Assembly: GCA_014896355.1 (NCBI GenBank)
Contig: JADBKO010000036.1
Span: forward strand, 1-43,506
DNA: 43,506 nucleotides
Direction of reading: 5' to 3'
Source of the DNA: Bacillota bacterium
GTDB taxonomy: Bacteria; Bacillota; UBA5301; Bu52
Positions within the stretch are counted from its first letter, which is position 1. The number at the start of each line of letters is the position of its first letter. The notes under the pieces are model-generated. The model saw only the letters and a program-made list of their open reading frames with translations. It was not told where the DNA came from and did not search any database. The position numbers were made by a program, and so were the translations under genes. Shown here piece after piece: positions 1-8,765 of this stretch.

Positions 1-106
1 GGCTGCGGGCTGCTGGCGGGCGCCGGCTGCGGGCCGCCTGCCCATGGTCAACGTCCGCCAGCGGCCCGGGACCGTGCCCGTCAGGCAGCCCAGCGAAGCA
101 CGCTCG
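1..106. other. window edge, no gene recognised
   Basis: GC-rich stretch with repeated GGCTGCGGGC words. No open frame with a ribosome binding site or a recognisable product is visible. It lies downstream of the stop codon of the minus-strand gene that follows. Confidence 0.4.
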
Positions 107-442
107 TCAGGATTGCTCCAACATGGGCCGCATTCTGCGCATCATGGCATCGCGGAAAGCCGGGTCGTGCTTCATGGCCAGCATGCAGATCTCGACCAGC
201 TGGCCTGTTTCGTCGCGCAGGGACATTTCGAAGAAGCTCTTCATGTCGGGGCTCACGGCTTCATAGATGGCGCGGTGCAGGTTGGCCACATCCGCCGCCT
301 CTGCTGCAGCGTACGTGTACAGGTGCCAGAGCTCGTGGATTTCGGGCGGAATCAGGCCTCCCCAGCGCGGTCCGTATCCGTATTTGCCGCCGTATCCGTA
401 GCTTTCAGACTGGCTGGCCGGTTCAGGACGTTCCTGTTCCAT
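107..442 (-). CDS. small protein of unknown function with aromatic YGYG-rich N-terminus
   Basis: A 111-residue protein. The ATG at 442 is preceded by AAAGGAG at a suitable distance, which decides this start over longer upstream options. Residues 1-30 are rich in Tyr and Gly (two YGYG units, then PRWGG). From about residue 33 it is predicted helical and acidic/hydrophobic (PPEIHELWHLYTYAAAEA), with a charged C-terminus. There is no signal peptide or membrane segment. I do not recognise the family. It is 85 bases downstream of the MprF-like gene on the same strand and may be the last gene of that envelope operon. The Gly/Tyr-rich head would fit a surface- or coat-associated protein, but that is a guess. 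Confidence 0.65.
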   Translation of the reverse strand: MEQERPEPASQSESYGYGGKYGYGPRWGGLIPPEIHELWHLYTYAAAEAADVANLHRAIYEAVSPDMKSFFEMSLRDETGQLVEICMLAMKHDPAFRDAMMRRMRPMLEQS

Positions 443-527
443 GCGCTGGACGCTCCTTTCATGTTGGATTCCAGTAAAGGCTATGCGGGCTGTCCGGCGC
501 GGGAATCGTCCCGTTCTTCCCGACTGC

Positions 528-2342
528 TTAGGAGCTGCGGCCGGGGGAGCGTCCCGCCCGAGCTGTCCCCTTGTTTGCGACCGGCGTCCTGCGGCCCAGC
601 CCCAGATAATCCCAAAGCCCGCCCGGCGACTGGGCGCGCACGATGGCATACAGGACTTTGGGCAGTGCGGCGTTGCTCGGGTATACCAGATAGCGGCTTT
701 CCCAGCGGGGGTTAAAGTCGCGCTTGAAACGGTACAGGGTTTGGAAGTTGTAGAAGGCATTGAGATGATCGAACAGGAAGCCGCGGGCCCTGGCCAGCAA
801 GGGGTCTTCGCCGGTCCCGGCACCGCTACCGGCCTCGGTCTTGCCGCTTTCGGCCAGGGGGGCCAGGCCCAGGCTGAGAATCGCGGCCCCCTCCTCCCGA
901 AAACGCAACGCCGCCTGCCCGATCAGAAACTCCATGGTGCCGTTGGGGATGCGGGTGCGCCGGCGCATCAAGTCCAACACGTAGCCGCGCCGCGGGTAGA
1001 CGGGGGCGAAGGTCACGAAGGCCAAGACGCGATTCTTGCGGTCCAGCGCCACCATCAGGCGTTCCTGCTCCAGCGTTTCCGCTTCGAATTTTCCCATGGC
1101 AAAGCCCATTTCACCACCCCTGTGCTGTGCCAGCCAATCGGCGGAGATCTCGGCGATCTGGCCCCGGATTCCCAGGGGATCGGCGAAGAAATCGTAAAAC
1201 TCGGCCCGTATTCCTTCCCGCAGAGCATGGCTGGTGGCGTGACGGATCTCGGCGATGGCTTTGCCCTGCAGACTGAACGCCGGCAGGTCGAGGATGGGCT
1301 CCTCGCCCACCTTGAACAACCGGAATCCCAGCTTCCGGTATTCCGCCAGGTACCTGCCGCCCACCTGATAAAATGCGGGAATCCAGTCCCGCTCCTGGCA
1401 CCATGCCTGAAACGAGGCCACGGCGTCCGGAATCTGCCCGGGATCGCCGACGGGATCTCCCAAGGCCAGGGCCACATTGCTGATGCCACGGAACGCCACG
1501 AAGGATCGTCCGCCCGGGCCGAAGTAATACAGTTTGTCGCGAGCCAGGGCAAAGTGCGACAGGGGTTCGCCGCCGTATTCCGCCAAAAGCTGCGCAGCGC
1601 GCTGCCGGCCCTCTTCATCGCGGTGGGAAGAAAACAGAACCGGCCGCAACAGAATGCCAACGGCATAGAGTGCCGTCAGGGCAGCCAAACCGTCCAGGGA
1701 GCCGACAAACCATGCCGCGCGGTGGGTCGCCGGCATCAGGGGCCCGCTCCCCATGGTGAACCACACGCTGATCAGCTCCCAGAACATCTGGGTGGGAGCG
1801 GCCGCAGGCCGGAACTGGTGGCGAAGAACCCAGAGCCCCACCAGGCCGTATCCCAGCATGACCCCCGTCATCCGTAGAACAGCCGCAACGGTTTGCCGAA
1901 GGGAAGTCGGCTCTTGCAAGACAACATAATGGCGGCGTGCATTCCAGAGGAGGCCGGCCAAAACCAGGGCGGAAAGCGCCTCCCCCACGTTGAGCCCCTT
2001 GAGGAGATGGGTCACCACCGAGACGCTCAGGAGAATCATGGTCAGAGCCCAGGCCTGTTTCTTGCGGCGAAACAGTCCACGGCCCAGCAGGATCAGGCTG
2101 AGGCCGGTGAACACAGTCAAAGTGCGGCTGCCCGAGCGCACGGCCAGAGGCAGCATCTGCCGCAGCAAGGCCATACGCTCCGGGGGCACCGGTGACCAAG
2201 CCGACAGGATATTGGCCACGCCCATGGCGACCACCAGCACCGCCAGGACGTGAGCCAGAACGTCGCCGGCGCAACAGGTGCGATTCCCGATCTGGCAGCG
2301 CCCGCACCGGGCTCTTGATCGATCCATTCGGTGCATATCCAT
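528..2342 (-). CDS. MprF-type lysyl/alanyl-phosphatidylglycerol synthase domain protein (DUF2156)
   Basis: A 604-residue membrane protein. The first ~240 residues hold several hydrophobic segments (around 25-45, 70-88, 95-112, 120-135, 150-170, 210-230). The cytoplasmic C-terminal part (about 245-580) matches the aminoacyl-tRNA-dependent phosphatidylglycerol aminoacyltransferase fold: FGPGGRSFVAFR, ALGDPVGDP, FYQVGGRYLAEYRKLG, KVGEEPILDL and, near the end, FNPRWESRYLVYP. Family members transfer Lys or Ala from tRNA to phosphatidylglycerol, lowering membrane negative charge and sensitivity to cationic peptides. The membrane part is shorter than in classical MprF (about 850 residues), so flippase activity is doubtful. 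The N-terminus has an unusual Cys cluster (CGRCQIGNRTCC). ATG 2342 has AGGAG only 4 bases upstream; the ATG at 2336 is better spaced. Last long gene of a minus-strand envelope block. Confidence 0.8.
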   Translation of the reverse strand: MDMHRMDRSRARCGRCQIGNRTCCAGDVLAHVLAVLVVAMGVANILSAWSPVPPERMALLRQMLPLAVRSGSRTLTVFTGLSLILLGRGLFRRKKQAWALTMILLSVSVVTHLLKGLNVGEALSALVLAGLLWNARRHYVVLQEPTSLRQTVAAVLRMTGVMLGYGLVGLWVLRHQFRPAAAPTQMFWELISVWFTMGSGPLMPATHRAAWFVGSLDGLAALTALYAVGILLRPVLFSSHRDEEGRQRAAQLLAEYGGEPLSHFALARDKLYYFGPGGRSFVAFRGISNVALALGDPVGDPGQIPDAVASFQAWCQERDWIPAFYQVGGRYLAEYRKLGFRLFKVGEEPILDLPAFSLQGKAIAEIRHATSHALREGIRAEFYDFFADPLGIRGQIAEISADWLAQHRGGEMGFAMGKFEAETLEQERLMVALDRKNRVLAFVTFAPVYPRRGYVLDLMRRRTRIPNGTMEFLIGQAALRFREEGAAILSLGLAPLAESGKTEAGSGAGTGEDPLLARARGFLFDHLNAFYNFQTLYRFKRDFNPRWESRYLVYPSNAALPKVLYAIVRAQSPGGLWDYLGLGRRTPVANKGTARAGRSPGRSS

Positions 2343-2383
2343 ACAACTCCTGACGTTGCCGCCGGGGGCCCGGCTCTGTGCCT

Positions 2384-3349
2384 CTAGTGAAGGTCGTGCG
2401 CCACCGGCACCACGGCCGGCTTCATCCCCACCCCACGTAGGTCACGGGCAGCCTGCCGCAAGGCAAGAGCCAAGCGGACCGGCGTGACCAGGGGGGATCC
2501 GGCATTGATGCGGGGCAGATCGTACCGGTCCGAGGTGCACCGTATTAAGCCGGGTTTGGTCCCAAATACCAGCCGGTACCCAGCCCGCCCGGCGGCTAAA
2601 CGGGCAGCCCAATCATACGCGCCGTACGGCCAGGCCAGCAGGGTGCGCCGGCCACCCAAATGCCATTCGACTTCCTTCCGGGCACGTTGCAGGTCCGCCT
2701 GAACCCGCCGCACATGAAGCGAAATAGACTCCGGCAGGCCGGTGGCGGGATTCACCCAGGCCACCAGTGCCGGCTCCCGGCGCATCCCCCACAGCCCGTG
2801 GATGCGCACCAGGAAGTGGCTGGAGAAGGTATGGGGCTCGAAGCGAAAAAGGCCGGTTTTCTCCAACTCGCGCATCTGTTCCCAGGTGAGGGCCGGGATG
2901 TGGGGCCGGCGATTCAGCCCGTCCACATTGGCCACGATGATGAAATCCGTGGCCGGTATGCCCAATTGGCGCAAGACCGGCGCCGCGTAGGTGTAAAAGC
3001 TTTCATATCCATCGTCGAATGTGACGGCCACGGCGTTGGGCGGCAACCGCCGGAAGCCCTGGTAGAACTGGGCGACTTCCTCCAGGGAAACGAAGTGGTA
3101 GCCGGAAGCACGCAGAAGCAGCAGCTGCCGGCGGAAAAGCCTAGGCGTGATGGTATCCCGGCCCCACGGGACCGGGCTGAGATGGTGGTAGGTGAGGACT
3201 GCCGCCGCGCCCTGGAAGGAGGCAGGGAGCACGCCCGCAGCCGGCCGGACGCCGGCCGATGCCGCCGTTCCAGCGCAACCGGTGGTCAGCGCTACGGCCA
3301 GCCATAAAACCGCCAGCGCTAGGCGCGCTGAAAGCGACTTGGAGAGCAC
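2384..3349 (-). CDS. polysaccharide deacetylase, predicted lipoprotein
   Basis: A 321-residue NodB-homology protein. The N-terminus is a lipoprotein signal: a hydrophobic stretch ending in LTTGC, with Cys about residue 25 as the predicted lipidation site. The catalytic domain begins near residue 50 (VLTYHHLSP), carries the metal/base motif TFDDGYESF around residue 110, and continues to a PYGAYD motif near residue 240. Family members remove N-acetyl groups from peptidoglycan or polysaccharide amino sugars; the YHHLSP form resembles PgaB/IcaB-like deacetylases. The GTG start lies 4 bases after the stop of the upstream deacetylase, so the two are almost certainly co-translated. Expected outside the membrane. 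Confidence 0.85.
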   Translation of the reverse strand: MLSKSLSARLALAVLWLAVALTTGCAGTAASAGVRPAAGVLPASFQGAAAVLTYHHLSPVPWGRDTITPRLFRRQLLLLRASGYHFVSLEEVAQFYQGFRRLPPNAVAVTFDDGYESFYTYAAPVLRQLGIPATDFIIVANVDGLNRRPHIPALTWEQMRELEKTGLFRFEPHTFSSHFLVRIHGLWGMRREPALVAWVNPATGLPESISLHVRRVQADLQRARKEVEWHLGGRRTLLAWPYGAYDWAARLAAGRAGYRLVFGTKPGLIRCTSDRYDLPRINAGSPLVTPVRLALALRQAARDLRGVGMKPAVVPVAHDLH

Positions 3350-3353
3350 AGCT

Positions 3354-4460
3354 TCACCGTCCGTTCCCCGGAGTTGCCTGTGGGCCCAGAATCACCGGGA
3401 CCGTGGCGAAGAAGTATCCCCGGGCTTTGAGCTGTTCAATGAGGAGGGGAAGGGCCTCTACCGTGCGAGTGCGGTCCAGCCGGCCGTCATGGAGCAGGAT
3501 GATGCTCCCCGGCCGCACCAGCCGCAGCACCCGCCGGACCATGAGCACAGGGGTAGGCGCCGTATGGTTTTCCACCGCGGCGCTCCACAGCACCACGCGA
3601 TAGCCCAATTCCCGCGCTACCGCTGGCAGAGCCGCGCTGATCAGGCCGTCCGGCGGGCGAAAAAGGGTCGGTGTACCGCCACCCGCCTCCTGAATGGCTT
3701 CCTGGCCCATCCGGATTTCCGAGCGGATCTGTTCCGGCCCTGCGTCCGCCAAGGTCAGATGGTCGAAGGTATGGTTTGCGACCACGTGGCCGTCGGCCAG
3801 TTCCTGCCGGACCAGATCCGGATAGAGCAGAGCGTTGCGGCCCACCACGAAAAAGGTGGCGGGCACATGCTCTTGACGCAGTATATCCAGGATGGCCGGG
3901 GTAAAACGGGGATCCGGACCGTCATCAAAGGTCAGGGCGACCACGGGCACTTCGCGGTCCAGAACTTCACGGTCCAGATGGGGCACGCCTGTCCCGCTTC
4001 GAGACGGCTGCACCGGCGCCCCCTGCCAGCGCAAGCCCCGCGCCGCCGCCGGCCAACCGGCCTGCCCCTGGACCCTCCCAAGGTCCAGGCCGCCTTGTGG
4101 AGCTGCGGCTGGGGGAGGAACCCGGTCGTTGGCCAGTACCTGCCACAGGGGCAAATGGGCGCGGCCATGGTAGACCAGTTCGCCGCCCAGCGCAGCCAGG
4201 TGCCCGGCCACCGTGCTTTGGGCCGCGAGGAAAGAGCGCCGCATGCGGAACCATCCGCCCCGTAGCGACGATTCCGCACCGGCAGGCATGCTCCCGTCTA
4301 CATAGACTGGATACAGGGTGGCGGCACGCGCTGCGGACGCAGCGGTAGGCCACGCCCCTGCCGCCAGCACGAGGCTCGCCAGCCCCAGCACAACCCGTAG
4401 TGGTGTTTTCCTGGCTTTTCCGGCGCTCATAGCCTTTGCCACTGGACTCTCCGCCTCCAT
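3354..4460 (-). CDS. polysaccharide deacetylase (peptidoglycan/chitin deacetylase type)
   Basis: A 368-residue protein with an N-terminal signal/anchor (hydrophobic residues about 20-45), a variable region of about 120 residues, then a full NodB domain. That domain has VVALTFDDGPDP (Asp pair, motif 1), ANHTFDHLTL (metal His pair, motif 2), FRPPDGLIS (motif 3) and IILLHDG near the C-terminus (motif 5). The set of motifs implies an active metal-dependent deacetylase. ATG 4460 has GAGGGG six bases upstream. It sits 10 bases after the F420-ligase-like gene and 4 bases before the next deacetylase, so it lies in the middle of an operon. The two deacetylases are not close copies, so they probably act on different sites or polymers. 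Confidence 0.87.
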   Translation of the reverse strand: MEAESPVAKAMSAGKARKTPLRVVLGLASLVLAAGAWPTAASAARAATLYPVYVDGSMPAGAESSLRGGWFRMRRSFLAAQSTVAGHLAALGGELVYHGRAHLPLWQVLANDRVPPPAAAPQGGLDLGRVQGQAGWPAAARGLRWQGAPVQPSRSGTGVPHLDREVLDREVPVVALTFDDGPDPRFTPAILDILRQEHVPATFFVVGRNALLYPDLVRQELADGHVVANHTFDHLTLADAGPEQIRSEIRMGQEAIQEAGGGTPTLFRPPDGLISAALPAVARELGYRVVLWSAAVENHTAPTPVLMVRRVLRLVRPGSIILLHDGRLDRTRTVEALPLLIEQLKARGYFFATVPVILGPQATPGNGR

Positions 4461-4470
4461 CCCACGCCCC

Positions 4471-5716
4471 TCAGGCGGGTTGCGGAGAAATAGCCAAAGA
4501 ATCCGCCTGCAGCCCTGTACCTGCCTCCAGAACCATCAGGGGCGTCTGTTCGTTCGCGTTTCCCCAGGGGTTGGTCCGGAAAACCTCCTCGAGCTTGTTC
4601 CGGTCCACGCCGCTGGTGCACGCTACGATGTAGACCTTGCCCAAGTCGTTGGCGTCGATCACGGCGGCCTCTACTCCCAGCTCGCGCCGGATGCGCTGCA
4701 CCACTTCGCCGGCCCGGGCCCAACACGATATGCTTGTCGAAGGGCGGCAGTGTGCCCGTCACATCGTCGATGAGACGCGCCTGGCTCCCGGCCAGGCGGT
4801 ACACATCCCCGCGGCGGCGCAGCAAGATCCTGCTCAGCCCTCCAAGCAAGAACGCCACAGAGACCCGAAAGGTGCCCTCCTCCTCCATGACCATCTGCAG
4901 AGCATAGGGGGAGGACAGGCTCCCGGATTGATCCACCAGGCGGCAAAGCAGCCGCGCCAACAAGCCAGGGGAGACGTGCTCCGGCCGCCTGAGACGCCCC
5001 TGGGTGACCGCCAGGGCGGTCTCTGAGACGGCCACCACCGCTCCGGGCGCCAGATGGGGCCCAGCGAACCGGCGGATGGCCGCCACGATGTCGTCACCCG
5101 GCTTCAGGATGCAGGTAGGAATGCAGCGGTAGCGCAGCCCCGCCGCAGAGCCCACCACAGAGCCCACCTCAGAAGAGGGGGCCTTTGCCTGCGGAATGCC
5201 CGGCGCCGCGCAGAGAGCCGCCGCAGGCAAAGGAATGGCGGTCTCGTCCAGCCGCACACGCAACCCGCTCCGCCCGATGGTTTTGTAGTGGAAAACCAGC
5301 GGGATGGCCGGCAGCAGCTTGACCTCGGCCAGGACCTCCGGGGAGCCCCAGAAGATCAAGTCCATCTGGAACGGGCATCTCCTGCCTTTGGCCAGGATGA
5401 GGGCCTCCCAATAGCCGTCGGAACGCACCGCTCCGTTCACGGCGGCCACGCGGCTACTGATCGTCAGCCCGTTCATCACGGTGCCCAGATGTTCCGGCCG
5501 GACCCAGACGTCCACGATCATCCCATTCTGCCGCCCCTGGTTGACGAACTCTGAGGTGAAACGGATGCGCAAGCGATCCGCCGCTTCCTCCTCTGTCACC
5601 CAGGAGGCAGGGGAAGTCAGACGGATATCAGAATCTCCTTGCCACGCAACCAAAGCTGTCGTGAGCAACGCCATTCCGGCTAGAGCAGAAAGCAAAACGT
5701 AGAACACGTACGTCAT
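4471..5716 (-). CDS. membrane-anchored F420-0:gamma-glutamyl-ligase-like protein, frameshifted
   Basis: ATG 5716 follows AGGAGG. Residues 4-25 form one membrane segment. The middle and C-terminal parts resemble the CofE/FbiB glutamyl ligase fold: IPTCILKPGDDIVAAI, VVAVSETALAVTQGR, DVTGTLPPFDKHIVLGP. At about 4715-4730 the reading frame breaks. The protein continues in another minus frame (from 4704 down to the stop at 4471) with VVQRIRRELGVEAAVIDAND and RTNPWGNANEQTPL, so one extra base or two missing bases separate the halves. Repaired length is about 414 residues. In F420-using organisms this fold adds glutamate to coenzyme F420. Many Bacillota carry such a domain in envelope operons without F420 genes, and its substrate here is unknown. 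A sequencing error in a run of G/C is possible. Confidence 0.7.
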
Positions 5717-5892
5717 AGGCTGCCTCCTGTTTGTCAAACATGCAAATAGGCAAGGACGCGCCTGCGACACGAGTAAAGCGCCTGAGGCGGGAAGGTGCAG
5801 CCACCGATGCGGCCCTCCCCGGCCAATGGAGAGACTTCTCCCCAGCCCGGCCAACGCCTGATTCCTCCACACGCAGGCAGGTTCCGTCACCT

Positions 5893-7167
5893 CTACCGGC
5901 GTGGGAGCCTGCCCCATACCCTGCCGTGCAGCGATCGTTGGTGCTGCGATCGTAGGGCAAGGCACACGCCGCAATGCCCCCTCCGGCTCCGGACGGAAGG
6001 GCCCAGGCCGTGCAGCCTGCGGGGCACCCCGGGAATCAGGCGTTGGCCGGGTTGGATCCGGCCCGACAGAGGAATGCGGTTGACGCGGCTGAGAAGGCTC
6101 ACCGATATGCCGAAGCGCCGGGCAATGTCCCAGAGCGTGTCCCCAGGACGCACGGCGTAAGAACCCGTGCTGGAACCCGGGCGGTCTCCGCTGGCTGGCA
6201 GCCTGGGCATTCCTTTGGAGGGCAGGGCGGTGCCTATGCCGCCCACCGGGAGTGCTTCGGAGTGCCTGGCAAGCCAGGCCAGGGCTTCATAGTTGCGGAA
6301 ACCATAGTTCATCAGGACGGAGGCATCCTCCCAGCGCCGGGAGCTGGACGGGCAACCCAGCAGGATAAGGATCAGCCGCCGGGTGCCGCGCTGGGCGGAA
6401 GCAGCTAGGCAGAAGCCGGCGCTACCCGCATATCCGGCCTTGATGCCCGTTGCGCCGGCGTAGTCCCCCACGAACCGATTGATGTTGGAGATGACGCGGG
6501 GTATTCCGTTCCAGGAAACCGCCCGCCGCCTGGTACGGACGATCTTGGCAAACTCGGGGTTTCTCAGGGCAGCGCGGGCCAGCACCGCCAGATCCCGGGC
6601 GGTGGAGTAATGACTTGCCGCTGGCAATCCGTCCGGATTGGCGAAATGTGTGGAGCGAGCGCCCATGGCCTTCGCCCAATGGTTCATCCAAGATACAAAC
6701 CGCGGGACCGAGCCTGCGGCAGACTCCGCGATGGCTACGGCGGCGTCGTTGCCAGAGCGCAGCAACATTCCGTAGAAAAGCTTCCAAAGCTGCTCCCGAT
6801 CTCCGGCGCGCAGGCCGAAGCGCGATCCCTGCATGGCCGCTGCCGCCGAACGGACCTGGACCGCCGCCGTAGCCGGCAGGGTGTTCAGCGCCACAGCTGC
6901 AGTCACGATCTTGGTGAGGCTGGCCGGCGCGCGGCGCTCGTCTGGATTCTTCGCCGCCAGGATCTGGCCGGAATCCTCATCCATGAGGACGTAGGACTCG
7001 GCGCTCACCGGTGGGAGAGGGGCGGGCAGAGCAGCAAAGGCCTCGGCCGCCACGGATGCGGCGGAAATCAGAGCCACCAGCCCAAGCAGCAAAGGAGGCC
7101 AGAGCTGGATGACGTTTTTCCGTCCCGTCCGCACCTGGACCCGGTGTTTCCGGCCCCGGCTTCTCAT
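5893..7167 (-). CDS. D-alanyl-D-alanine carboxypeptidase (peptidase S11) with C-terminal LysM
   Basis: A 424-residue penicillin-binding protein of the DacF/DacB type. It has a signal peptide (about residues 22-46). The serine-peptidase motifs are SLTK (Ser83, Lys86), SGN (138-140) and KAG (243-245, in place of the usual KTG). Around residues 335-380 a LysM peptidoglycan-binding domain follows (YAVRPGDTLWDIARRFGI, NRIPLSGRIQPGQRL). The enzyme trims the terminal D-Ala of wall pentapeptides outside the cell. The last ~45 residues are Arg-rich and without family similarity, so the true end may be earlier if there is an indel. ATG 7167 has a strong AAAGGAGGTG site. It is divergent from the LCP gene and 176 bases upstream of the F420-ligase-like gene. 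Confidence 0.88.
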   Translation of the reverse strand: MRSRGRKHRVQVRTGRKNVIQLWPPLLLGLVALISAASVAAEAFAALPAPLPPVSAESYVLMDEDSGQILAAKNPDERRAPASLTKIVTAAVALNTLPATAAVQVRSAAAAMQGSRFGLRAGDREQLWKLFYGMLLRSGNDAAVAIAESAAGSVPRFVSWMNHWAKAMGARSTHFANPDGLPAASHYSTARDLAVLARAALRNPEFAKIVRTRRRAVSWNGIPRVISNINRFVGDYAGATGIKAGYAGSAGFCLAASAQRGTRRLILILLGCPSSSRRWEDASVLMNYGFRNYEALAWLARHSEALPVGGIGTALPSKGMPRLPASGDRPGSSTGSYAVRPGDTLWDIARRFGISVSLLSRVNRIPLSGRIQPGQRLIPGVPRRLHGLGPSVRSRRGHCGVCLALRSQHQRSLHGRVWGRLPRR

Positions 7168-7275
7168 GGCGGTTTGCCCACCTCCTTTGCGTTCCGTGCC
7201 ACATGCCGCGTAGCCTCATGGCCATTGTTCGCCGCCGGAGTGGCCCACTCCTTCTCTTGCCCAGATCGAGGGGGG

Positions 7276-7303
7276 ACAGACCCATCCATACAGACCCATC
7301 CAT
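7276..7303. repeat. perfect tandem duplication, 2 x 14 bp
   Basis: ACAGACCCATCCAT occurs twice without a gap at 7276-7289 and 7290-7303, in the spacer between the divergent carboxypeptidase and LCP genes. It is one of several short tandem duplications in this window. Confidence 0.85.
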
Positions 7304-7374
7304 CTGGAGGGAAAGCAAGAAAACTGGCGAAGAGCTTATGGAGCAATCTGAAGACTTGGCCTGGGGTGAGGGGC

Positions 7375-8529
7375 ATGGCGTGGTCGCGGGGTGGGCGTTT
7401 CCGGCAACCGTGGTGCTACATAGCCTGTGCCGCGATGGCGGTGTTGGCGGCGCTTTTCGTGATCGTCTCTTTGTCATCCGGATGTCTGCGCCCGCCCCCT
7501 CTTTCCCGCCATCCCGGCCCGTCCGCGGGCCACAAGACAGAGGGAAGCGCCCTGGCCCGCAGGCCGCAGGCCCCCGGGCCACCAAACGGCAGGCCGCCGG
7601 CTCTCCCGGCAGAGCCACGCCTCGCCAGCGAGCCCGGCCAGCCCGTCCATCCCGGCCAGCTCGGCGCGCCCGGCGCACCCGGCGGCGCTGCGGCGAGTAT
7701 TTCCCACCCGGCCGGGGGCGTCACCAATATCTTGGTGGCTGCCACCGACGCAGGAGGCCGCCGGACAGACGTCATCGTCCTGGTGCACCTGGACGAGGCG
7801 GCCAAGCGGATAGTCTTTCTGTGGGTCCCCCGGGACACCCGGGTGGTCATGGCGGTTTCCAAGGGTGCTTCGCCCCGGCCGTTCAAAATCAACGCAGCCA
7901 ACGTCTACGGGGGCATGCCTCTACTGGAACAGGCTGTGACGGATATTGTCGGGATTCGCCCGGACTTCTTTGTGAAGACGGATTTCGCCACGTTTCAGAA
8001 AGCCATCGACCTGTTGGGCGGCGTCACCCTCCAGGTACGGCAGCCCATGGATTATGAGGACCACGCCGCCGGTCTCTCCATACATATTGGTGCCGGCGAG
8101 CAGCATCTGAACGGAGAGGAAGCCCTTGGGTACGTACGCTGGCGAGCGGACGGGCGCGGGGACATCGGGCGGATTTCCCGCCAGCAGGATTTTGTCGCCA
8201 CGTCCTTGGCCCAGTGGCTTTCCCGGTCCCCACGTCTCCTCCTGCTCTTGCCCACGCTTTTGACGGCGGTGCAAACGGATGCCCCCGTCGCCACCCTGGT
8301 CCGCGCAGGGAGCATTCTCTTGCATCATCCTGCCCTGAGCTTCCATACGCTTCCCGGGGTTGCCTCCTACATCGGCGGGGTCAGTTATTGGATCGCCGAC
8401 GCAGAGAGTACCCGGCAGCTGGTGGCCGGGTTGCACCTGGCGGATTCAGGAAAAGGCGCGCTGACAGAACAGCGGGCGGGCCCGGTCGAGGAGCCCCGCC
8501 GAACCGTGGCGGCGGCCAGCGCCCTGTGA
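7375..8529 (+). CDS. LytR-CpsA-Psr (LCP) family wall-polymer ligase
   Basis: A 384-residue protein. One N-terminal membrane helix (about 11-35) is followed by a Pro/Gly/Ala-rich linker (about 37-115), then the LCP domain: NILVAATDAGGRRTDVIVLVHLD, LWVPRDTRV, KINAANVYGGMPLLEQAV, LGGVTLQV and EALGYVRWRADGRGDIGRISRQQ. The Arg/Asp residues that bind polyprenyl phosphate in this family are visible. LCP enzymes attach teichoic acids or capsular polymers to peptidoglycan at the outer membrane face. Start ATG 7375 is chosen because GGTGAGGGG lies just upstream and the helix follows directly; longer in-frame extensions overlap the divergent gene. Its stop codon lies inside a 15-bp tandem duplication. 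Confidence 0.85.
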   Translation: MAWSRGGRFRQPWCYIACAAMAVLAALFVIVSLSSGCLRPPPLSRHPGPSAGHKTEGSALARRPQAPGPPNGRPPALPAEPRLASEPGQPVHPGQLGAPGAPGGAAASISHPAGGVTNILVAATDAGGRRTDVIVLVHLDEAAKRIVFLWVPRDTRVVMAVSKGASPRPFKINAANVYGGMPLLEQAVTDIVGIRPDFFVKTDFATFQKAIDLLGGVTLQVRQPMDYEDHAAGLSIHIGAGEQHLNGEEALGYVRWRADGRGDIGRISRQQDFVATSLAQWLSRSPRLLLLLPTLLTAVQTDAPVATLVRAGSILLHHPALSFHTLPGVASYIGGVSYWIADAESTRQLVAGLHLADSGKGALTEQRAGPVEEPRRTVAAASAL

Positions 8530-8553
8530 GCGGTCCGGCTGTGAGCGGTCCGG
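8524..8553. repeat. perfect tandem duplication, 2 x 15 bp, across the LCP stop codon
   Basis: CTGTGAGCGGTCCGG at 8524-8538 is repeated at 8539-8553. The first copy contains the TGA stop of the LCP gene. Confidence 0.85.
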
Positions 8554-8584
8554 GCTGGCCCCGGGGCTCGAACGCCTGGCCGGA

Positions 8585-8605
8585 GCGGGCTGCAGGTCAG
8601 CCCGC
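8585..8605 (+). terminator. GC hairpin after the LCP gene, possible terminator
   Basis: GCGGGCTG (8585-8592) and CAGCCCGC (8598-8605) form an 8-bp stem with a 5-base loop. No T-run follows, so this is not a classical intrinsic terminator and may instead only protect the mRNA end. Confidence 0.35.
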
Positions 8606-8714
8606 CCCGGGCGGAGGAGGCGGCGGCAAATAGGGCGCCCGCTTAAACACGGCGCTCACCCAAGCATGGCGCTCTCCTGAGACGTCTGTGCCGCACGGGC
8701 GGGGGAGCGTTGCG

Positions 8715-8743
8715 TTGACAAAAAGATTTATGGCCAATATAAT
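8715..8743 (+). promoter_or_regulatory. consensus sigma-A promoter of marR-ABC operon
   Basis: TTGACA (8715-8720), a 17-base spacer and TATAAT (8738-8743): both hexamers match the consensus exactly. It shows that the regulator cannot start at the ATG codons at 8688 or 8730, which lie in or before the promoter. The palindrome at 8732-8748 covers the -10 box. Confidence 0.9.
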
Positions 8744-8748
8744 TGGCC
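8732..8748. promoter_or_regulatory. palindromic operator overlapping the -10 box
   Basis: GGCCAAT-ATA-ATTGGCC is a perfect inverted repeat with 7-base arms and a 3-base centre. It overlaps the -10 element of the promoter just upstream of the MarR gene. This is the usual arrangement for MarR autorepression, so it is the likely binding site of that regulator. Confidence 0.75.
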
Positions 8749-8765
8749 GCAGAGGTGAACCACAG

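Noticed and set aside
6610-7374. Long plus-strand extension of the LCP gene upstream of 7375
   Set aside because: It runs antisense through the well-supported carboxypeptidase gene and lacks a ribosome site; the membrane anchor directly follows ATG 7375.
8688-8765. ATG starts at 8688 and 8730 for the MarR gene
   Set aside because: The consensus promoter lies at 8715-8743, so these codons are upstream of or inside it; GTG 8766 has the ribosome site.
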